This document shows, piece by piece, positions 58,982-64,000 of a stretch of DNA of 64,000 nt. The stretch comes from Novosphingobium sediminicola (GTDB lineage Bacteria; Pseudomonadota; Alphaproteobacteria; Sphingomonadales; Sphingomonadaceae), in assembly GCF_014196525.1 (NCBI RefSeq), contig NZ_JACIDX010000022.1, positions 1-64,000 on the forward strand, given 5' to 3'. The notes under the pieces are model-generated. The model had not been told where the DNA came from. It made no database searches and saw nothing but the letters and a program-made list of their open reading frames with translations. Each line of letters starts with the position of its first letter. Within the stretch, counting starts at the first letter, position 1. The translations under genes and the position numbers were made by a program.

Positions 58982-61141
58982 TTAGAATTCCTTGCGGATG
59001 GTGAAGCGGGCCGAGCGCGGCTCAAGCGGATGGGCGTGATAGCCCTCGCCCCCCTCGGCCGCTTCTCCCTGCAGGCGCGAGGTGTAGTAATAGGTGGCGG
59101 AATCGCTGCGGCTGTTAAAGATGTTGAACAGGCTGACCTGCGCCTTCCATCCGCCCGCCAGCGCATAGGTGACGTCGATGTTCCACTCGCTGTATCCCCC
59201 GTCGCGCGGGTCGAGCTGTCCATCGGCCAGCGAATGCGTGCCCAGCCGCCGCCATTGCAGCGAGCCCGACCACGGCCCCAGCCCATTGACCAGCGCGCCC
59301 GCCGAATAGGTGAAATTGGGCGCATCCGCGATATAGGGCTGGGCAATGCCGAAGGCGGCCAGATTGGCCCCGCGATAGCGCGGCCGCGCAAAGGCCAGAT
59401 CGCTATTCAGCTCCAGCCAGTGGACCGGGCGATATTGCGCGGAAATCTCGATGCCCTGACGGCGGCTGGGGGCGCCCGCCTCGTTCTGGCCGGTATCGGC
59501 GTTATAGCGCAGTTCGGAGCCGAAATCCTGCTGGAAGGCGGCGATTTGCAGGCTGAGGCGCGGGATGATGTTGCTGCGCATACCCACCTCCATCCCCGTG
59601 GTCGAGGCCAGCAGCGGCGTGCCCCCCACGGCCAGCGGCACGCCTTGCGTGGGCACCGTGCCGAACACGCCGCGCACGTCATTGGAGTGAAACCCGCGCC
59701 CCGCGCTGAAATAGAGCTCGGTCTTCGCCCATGGGCCAAGGATCAGGCTGCCCTTGGGCTGCCACAGATATTGATGGCCGCGCCCGCTGGTGCCGGTGAC
59801 AGAGCTGACATCATCGGCCTGCATGTAATCCAGCCGCAGACCGCCCACCGTGCGCAGCCAACCGGTCCAGCGCAGCGTGGTCTGCATATGGGGCGAGAGC
59901 ATCAGGATATGCACCCGGTCGGCGTTGCAATGGCCGTTGACGGCGGCATATTCCAGCGTGCTGCCGTCCTCTTGATCCTGAAAGCAATTGGGCAGGATCG
60001 TGTCGCGGTTCTTCGTATGGCGGCGGTCGACCATCGCGGTATCGTGGCGGACCTGCGCGCCCCACACCGTCTCTGTCTCCAGCCCCAGCACCTGCGCCTT
60101 GAGCGTATAGCTGGCCCGCCCGCCAAAAACGGTGCGCGCCTCATGCTGGGCCTGCTGGTCGCCGTTGACGGGGTCATAGAGGTAATGGGTGAAATTGTTC
60201 CACAGCGTCATGGTCGAACGGATCGCATAGAGGCTGGCGGAAAATTGCCCCGGACCGATGGGTTTTTCGATATGGCCTGACAGGCTGTAACGTTGCGAGC
60301 GGCTGTAATCGGATGGGTCCAGCGTGCCATAGGGACCAATCAGGCCCGCCTCGACCGCGCGCTGGGGCTGGTCGGTGGTCAGCCGCCCCTCGCTGGCATA
60401 GGCCATGGCGGTCAGGGTGAAGCCGTCTCTGGCGGTGCCCTGACTGTAGCGCAACATACCGTTGATTTTGCGGAAATTCTGCCCCGGCTGCCACGGGCCG
60501 TCATAATGGCTGACCTGAAACGCGCCGAGCAGTCGCTTGTCCTTGCCAAGGCGCAGCGTGCCCATGCCCTGTATTTCTTCATAGCCATCGGTGCCCACGG
60601 TTGCAGCCATTTGCGCAGGGACTTCATCGAGCAGCCGCGTGCGTGCGGACGCCACCGAGCCGAAATCGCCCACGCCCGCGTAATAGGGGCCCTTGGTATA
60701 GTCGATCCCGGCCACGACCTGCGGAATGAGAAAGCCCAGATCCGAATAGCCCTGACCATGGGCATTGGTGCCGCGATTGACTGGCATGTCGTCGATGAAA
60801 TTGGCAAAATCGGTGCCATGATCCAGCGCATAGCCCCGGATCAGATAATAGGGCGCCTTGCCCTCGCCCGAATGGGTGGTGACGACAAGGCCGGGAATGC
60901 TCTCGAACAATTGCGCGGCGCGATAGATCGGGCGCAGCGCCACCTCCTGCTGGCCGATCGAACCTTGGCTGGCGGTTTCGGCCTTGCCGATCATTTCGCT
61001 GCGCGATGCGGTGACGATGATGGTGCGCTGATCCTCTGCGGATGCCTTGCCCGCAATGACCATCGTGCAGACACCTGCCAGCAGGAGGAGGCGCGATGAG
61101 GCCCAGGTGTTGGCGGCGCGGGCAGGGAGGCGCAAAATCAT
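58982..61141 (-). CDS. TonB-dependent receptor
   Basis: A 719-residue outer-membrane receptor. The ATG at 61141 gives a signal peptide ending near GKASAED; the ribosome site is weak. RTIIVTASR forms the TonB box. The plug has YRAAQLFESIPGLVV, YLIRGYALDHGTDFANFIDDMPVN and NAHGQGYSDLGFLIPQ, a His/Asp-rich variant distinct from the other receptors here. The barrel ends SARFTIRKEF. Sequence with this plug signature occurs in receptors of unknown ligand, some annotated for metals or haem. It lies between a membrane-bound regulator gene and a cytochrome gene, all on one strand. Confidence 0.9.
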   Translation of the reverse strand: MILRLPARAANTWASSRLLLLAGVCTMVIAGKASAEDQRTIIVTASRSEMIGKAETASQGSIGQQEVALRPIYRAAQLFESIPGLVVTTHSGEGKAPYYLIRGYALDHGTDFANFIDDMPVNRGTNAHGQGYSDLGFLIPQVVAGIDYTKGPYYAGVGDFGSVASARTRLLDEVPAQMAATVGTDGYEEIQGMGTLRLGKDKRLLGAFQVSHYDGPWQPGQNFRKINGMLRYSQGTARDGFTLTAMAYASEGRLTTDQPQRAVEAGLIGPYGTLDPSDYSRSQRYSLSGHIEKPIGPGQFSASLYAIRSTMTLWNNFTHYLYDPVNGDQQAQHEARTVFGGRASYTLKAQVLGLETETVWGAQVRHDTAMVDRRHTKNRDTILPNCFQDQEDGSTLEYAAVNGHCNADRVHILMLSPHMQTTLRWTGWLRTVGGLRLDYMQADDVSSVTGTSGRGHQYLWQPKGSLILGPWAKTELYFSAGRGFHSNDVRGVFGTVPTQGVPLAVGGTPLLASTTGMEVGMRSNIIPRLSLQIAAFQQDFGSELRYNADTGQNEAGAPSRRQGIEISAQYRPVHWLELNSDLAFARPRYRGANLAAFGIAQPYIADAPNFTYSAGALVNGLGPWSGSLQWRRLGTHSLADGQLDPRDGGYSEWNIDVTYALAGGWKAQVSLFNIFNSRSDSATYYYTSRLQGEAAEGGEGYHAHPLEPRSARFTIRKEF

Positions 61142-61273
61142 GGTTTTATACTCAAATCTTGATGGGCCAAAGCGCCGCTTCGCCGCAGATGGCGGGGCAT
61201 GACAGGCCGATGCGGGGGAATGCCCGCACCATCGCCAGCCAGAGGGCGGGCGCAAGTTCATTACCGTTGGTTA

Positions 61274-61295
61274 GACGTTACAGGACGTTACATCC
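61274..61295 (-). promoter_or_regulatory. GACGTTACA direct repeat, candidate site for the ToxR-like regulator
   Basis: GACGTTACA occurs at 61274-61282 and 61284-61292 (10-bp period), and the second copy extends to GTTACATCC. The latter 9-mer recurs at 62648-62656 before the regulator gene itself. The site is 133-154 bp upstream of the receptor start. Confidence 0.55.
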
Positions 61296-61307
61296 GCCCT
61301 GAAAGCC

Positions 61308-62618
61308 CTATGGTTTGGCTGAAAGCGCGTCGGGAAACTTGTCCGGGCGCTGGGCGGCCCATGTCGGGTCCTTGCGCGGCCATGCGCCCAGCAGGCGCGC
61401 ATCCAGCCCTACATTCTTGAGCGAGGGGATCGCCACCAGCGCCTCGAAGGATTGGTCATGGGCGGCGATGGAATCCAGTTGCGCCAGCGTGGCGGGCCGC
61501 GCGACAAATTCGGCCGCGGCCATCAGCGCGGCGTCGCGCGTGCCCGCGATCGCAATCACCCGATTGCCGTTAAACGCCCGGAACGAGGCGATCAGCGCAT
61601 AATCCTGCCCCGGCTCGTTGGTTTCCTCCAGATGGCTGCTGCCCATGTAATGCATGCCGCTGACCCGGTCGATCAGCTCGTCATAACTGTCGCCCACGGT
61701 AAAGCGTGAGCCTTGAAACACCGGCGTGCGCAAGGCGCCAAGGCCGCTGATATAGCCCAGATAGACCAGCGGATTCTTGGGCGCCTGCGCATCCATCTGC
61801 GATATCGGCTCGACCTGCAGCGCAGCCTTGTCGCCCGCCAGAATGGGCGAAATCGCACGGATCGCCGGGCCGACGCCCACCGGCAGATAGGTCAGCCCCA
61901 GATCGACAAAGCGGCCCTGCGGATCGCCGCCCATATCCTTGAAGCCTTGCAGGTCCTGGGCCGAATTGACGGAGAATTCGCGGACCATGCGATCGACCGT
62001 GCCATCCGGGGTGCGTTCGCCAAAGATGTAATAGTCGCCAAGGATGATCGTGGCGGGGCGGTCGCTGGCGGTGATCGGGTGCCAGAAGGGCGTGTCGCGC
62101 ATCCGCGAGAGGGGCGTGATGCCGCCATACCAATAGCCCCCGGCCAGCCCCGCCACCAAGGCCGCCGCCGCCATCAGTACGGGCAGGATACGGCGAGGCC
62201 GGGGCGCGGCGATGGTCGGTGGTTCAACTGCGGGCGGCGGGGCCTCCTCCTCGGCCAGCGGGGTGAGGCCAAGCAGATAGCTGCCCTTGGGCAGATGCAG
62301 CCGCCATGGGCGATTCTGCGCGGGGCCGGCGTAATAATCGTCCAGCTTGCGCCGCAAACGGTGGATATGCACCCGCACCGAGGCGTCGCTGGACATATCG
62401 GCATCGCCTCGGTCGAACACGGCATCGGCGATCTCGATTTCCTTGGGCGGCTGGTTCTCGCGCGCGCGCTGATGGAGAAAACGCAAAAGCCGCTCCAGCG
62501 TGGGTGAGCGGCCCAGCCCGCCTTCTTCGAGCAGGCGGGCAACCTCGGCGTCCAGCAGGGTGGTATCGTCGCTGGCCTCTCCTTCACGCGACGCATCAGA
62601 CTTGGACAAAGACCCCAC
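61308..62618 (-). CDS. Membrane-anchored winged-helix regulator (ToxR/CadC-like architecture)
   Basis: A 436-residue protein. The N-terminal part (about 20-118) is a winged-helix-like DNA-binding domain with SPTLERLLRFLHQ, EIADAVFDRG and the recognition segment DASVRVHIHRLRRKLDDYY. A proline-rich linker leads to one transmembrane helix (about 144-166), and about 270 residues lie in the periplasm, including GLTYLPVGVGPAIRAISPI and SSHLEETNEPGQDYALIASF. This one-component layout lets a periplasmic or membrane signal reach DNA directly. The gene precedes a TonB receptor and a cytochrome c gene on the same strand and shares a sequence motif with the receptor promoter. The periplasmic domain is not one I can name. 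Confidence 0.85.
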   Translation of the reverse strand: MGSLSKSDASREGEASDDTTLLDAEVARLLEEGGLGRSPTLERLLRFLHQRARENQPPKEIEIADAVFDRGDADMSSDASVRVHIHRLRRKLDDYYAGPAQNRPWRLHLPKGSYLLGLTPLAEEEAPPPAVEPPTIAAPRPRRILPVLMAAAALVAGLAGGYWYGGITPLSRMRDTPFWHPITASDRPATIILGDYYIFGERTPDGTVDRMVREFSVNSAQDLQGFKDMGGDPQGRFVDLGLTYLPVGVGPAIRAISPILAGDKAALQVEPISQMDAQAPKNPLVYLGYISGLGALRTPVFQGSRFTVGDSYDELIDRVSGMHYMGSSHLEETNEPGQDYALIASFRAFNGNRVIAIAGTRDAALMAAAEFVARPATLAQLDSIAAHDQSFEALVAIPSLKNVGLDARLLGAWPRKDPTWAAQRPDKFPDALSAKP

Positions 62619-62647
62619 TCCATTGGCAACAAGAGCGAGGTTTAACG

Positions 62648-62656
62648 GTTACATCC
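62648..62656 (-). promoter_or_regulatory. GTTACATCC motif upstream of the ToxR-like regulator gene
   Basis: GTTACATCC lies 30 bp before the regulator start and repeats the 9-mer found in the receptor promoter at 61287-61295. Position suggests autoregulation. Confidence 0.45.
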
Positions 62657-62707
62657 CGCTGTCACAAACGCAAAACCTTCAAGTATTTCTGATATTCCGT
62701 GCGCGTA

Positions 62708-64000
62708 CTAACCGCCCCAGCGGCGGAAGAACCAGACCTTTACGATATGGGTCAGCACGCCATAGGCCAGCAGGAAACCGGCCAGAATGGGCCAGTAGAG
62801 CGCGGGCAGCGGCTTGAACCCCAACGTTGCCCCAAGCGGCGAGAAGGGCAGCGCAACCCCGATCGCGCAGATGATCAGCGTGGTGGCGATCAGCGCATTG
62901 CTGGCGCGGCTTTGCAGGAAAGGAATGCGCGCGGTGCGGATGATGTGAATGATCAACGTTTGCGTCAGCAGCGATTCCACGAACCAGCCGGTCTGGAACA
63001 GCGCCGGATCATGCCATGCGTCAAACACGAAAAGCATGGTGAAATAGGTGGCGTAATCGAAGATCGAACTCATCGGCCCGATAAACAGCATGAAGCGCGC
63101 GATATTGCCGATTTCCCAGCGGCGGGGTGTGGTCAGATATTCCGGGTCTACATTGTCGGTGGGGATGGTCGTCTGCGAAAAGTCATAGAGCAGATTGTTG
63201 GTCAGCACCTGTAACGGCGCCATGGGCAGGAAGGGCAGGAGGACGGACGCGCCCAGCACGCTGAACATATTGCCGAAATTCGAGCTGGCCCCCATGCGGA
63301 TATATTTGATGATATTGGCAAAGACCCGCCGCCCCTCGGTCACGCCATCGCCCAGCACGGCAAGGCTCTTTTCCAGCAGGATGATGTCGGCCGATTCCTT
63401 GGCGATATCGACCGCCGTATCGACCGAGATGCCCACATCGGCCACCTTGAGCGCGGGCCCATCGTTGATCCCATCGCCCAGAAAGCCCACGACATGGCCA
63501 TTGGCCTGAAGTGCCGCGATGATCCGCGCCTTTTGCGTGGGCGAAACTTTGGCAAAGACCTGCGTGACCTCGGCTTGCGCTGCCAATTCCGTATCGCTCA
63601 TCGCCTCGATCTGACGGCCCAGCAGCAATTGGCCGACGTCCAGTCCAACGTCGCGACAGATCTTGGCCGTGACCAGATCATTGTCGCCGGTCAGCACCTT
63701 GACCGTGATGCCCGCCTTTTGCAGATCGGCAATGGCGGGGCCTGCGGTTTCCTTGGGCGGATCGAGGAAGGCGGCAAAGCCGATCAGCGTCAGATCGCGC
63801 TCATCATTCACCGAATATTGCCCCTCGGCCAGCGCGGGCATGGTGCGACAGGCAATCGCCAGCACGCGGAAACCATCGCGGTTCAGCCCATTGGCCACGG
63901 CGCGGATCGCCTCGGCCTGATCCCCTGCAAAAGGCAGCACCTCATCGCCCTTGCGGAATTGGGTGCAGATGCTCAGCACCTCCTCGACCGCGCCCTTGCA
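62708..64000 (-). CDS. mgtA: Magnesium-translocating P-type ATPase, C-terminal part
   Basis: About 430 C-terminal residues of a P3B-type Mg2+ ATPase; the frame stays open to the right edge, where it begins with CKGAVEEVLSICTQF. The hinge motif GDGINDGPALKVADVGISVDTAVDIAKESADIILLEK (read in parts) closes the phosphorylation domain, followed by RRVFANIIKYIRMGASSNFGN and six membrane helices with NLLYDFSQTTIPTDNVD, a Mg2+-ATPase hallmark. The DKTGT phosphorylation site is outside the window. It imports Mg2+ across the inner membrane. An 89-bp gap separates it from the regulator gene on the same strand. Confidence 0.95.
   Translation of the reverse strand, partial: CKGAVEEVLSICTQFRKGDEVLPFAGDQAEAIRAVANGLNRDGFRVLAIACRTMPALAEGQYSVNDERDLTLIGFAAFLDPPKETAGPAIADLQKAGITVKVLTGDNDLVTAKICRDVGLDVGQLLLGRQIEAMSDTELAAQAEVTQVFAKVSPTQKARIIAALQANGHVVGFLGDGINDGPALKVADVGISVDTAVDIAKESADIILLEKSLAVLGDGVTEGRRVFANIIKYIRMGASSNFGNMFSVLGASVLLPFLPMAPLQVLTNNLLYDFSQTTIPTDNVDPEYLTTPRRWEIGNIARFMLFIGPMSSIFDYATYFTMLFVFDAWHDPALFQTGWFVESLLTQTLIIHIIRTARIPFLQSRASNALIATTLIICAIGVALPFSPLGATLGFKPLPALYWPILAGFLLAYGVLTHIVKVWFFRRWGG

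Overview
The window (64 kb, GC-rich, no rRNA, tRNA, insertion sequence or CRISPR array seen) looks like chromosome of an alphaproteobacterial sphingomonad, most likely Novosphingobium or a close relative. The grounds are the dense set of TonB-dependent receptors (six), the family-typical signal peptides ending in A-x-A-Q, the Lrp-type proline regulator beside putA, and the coupling of outer-membrane receptors with esterases and sugar-acid enzymes. Genus is an inference; no marker gene is present.

Region 1 (1-22.6 kb) is a uronate/aldarate utilisation district. It holds the end of a mannitol-dehydrogenase-family (fructuronate-reductase-like) gene and KDG kinase, a secreted carboxylesterase, a Tat-exported mandelate-racemase-family protein, two class-B3-like metallo-hydrolases, 5-keto-4-deoxyglucarate dehydratase (kdgD), glucarate dehydratase (gudD), a second glucarate-dehydratase-like enzyme, an L-talarate/galactarate dehydratase, an anion/H+ symporter, a Tat-exported mannonate-dehydratase-like protein, a LysR regulator, two TonB receptors and a CocE-type hydrolase. 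The cytoplasmic set gives both the isomerase route (fructuronate to KDG to KDPG) and the oxidative route (aldarates to 5-keto-4-deoxyglucarate to 2-oxoglutarate semialdehyde). Uronate dehydrogenase and the semialdehyde dehydrogenase are not in the window.

Region 2 (22.6-30.1 kb) is a tripartite RND efflux operon (fusion protein, pump, outer-membrane channel) divergent from an OmpR-type response regulator and histidine kinase. Three contiguous 11-bp repeats lie in the shared promoter region.

Region 3 (30.1-39.3 kb) is a FecI/FecR/FecA-like cell-surface signalling unit (ECF sigma factor, anti-sigma factor, STN-domain TonB receptor) followed by an esterase and a pectin methylesterase, then a convergent tannase/feruloyl-esterase gene and a MarR regulator. 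The sigma gene and the receptor gene share a bipartite promoter element with identical halves and identical spacing. I infer that the unit senses pectin fragments or their decorations, not iron.

Region 4 (39.3-51.2 kb) has a TonB receptor divergent from a LysR regulator, then a CitMHS carboxylate transporter, an AtuA-family protein with its small partner, a secreted alpha/beta hydrolase-domain protein, another TonB receptor and a GlcG/HbpS-type protein. It has the layout of an uptake-and-catabolism module for an unidentified, probably esterified polycarboxylate.

Region 5 (51.2-64 kb) is a mixture: PPK2-family kinase, putA with its Lrp-type regulator, a TolB-like beta-propeller protein behind a perfect FNR/FixK-type box, a unit of membrane-bound ToxR-like regulator, TonB receptor and class II cytochrome c, and the 3' part of an mgtA-type Mg2+ ATPase that runs off the right edge.
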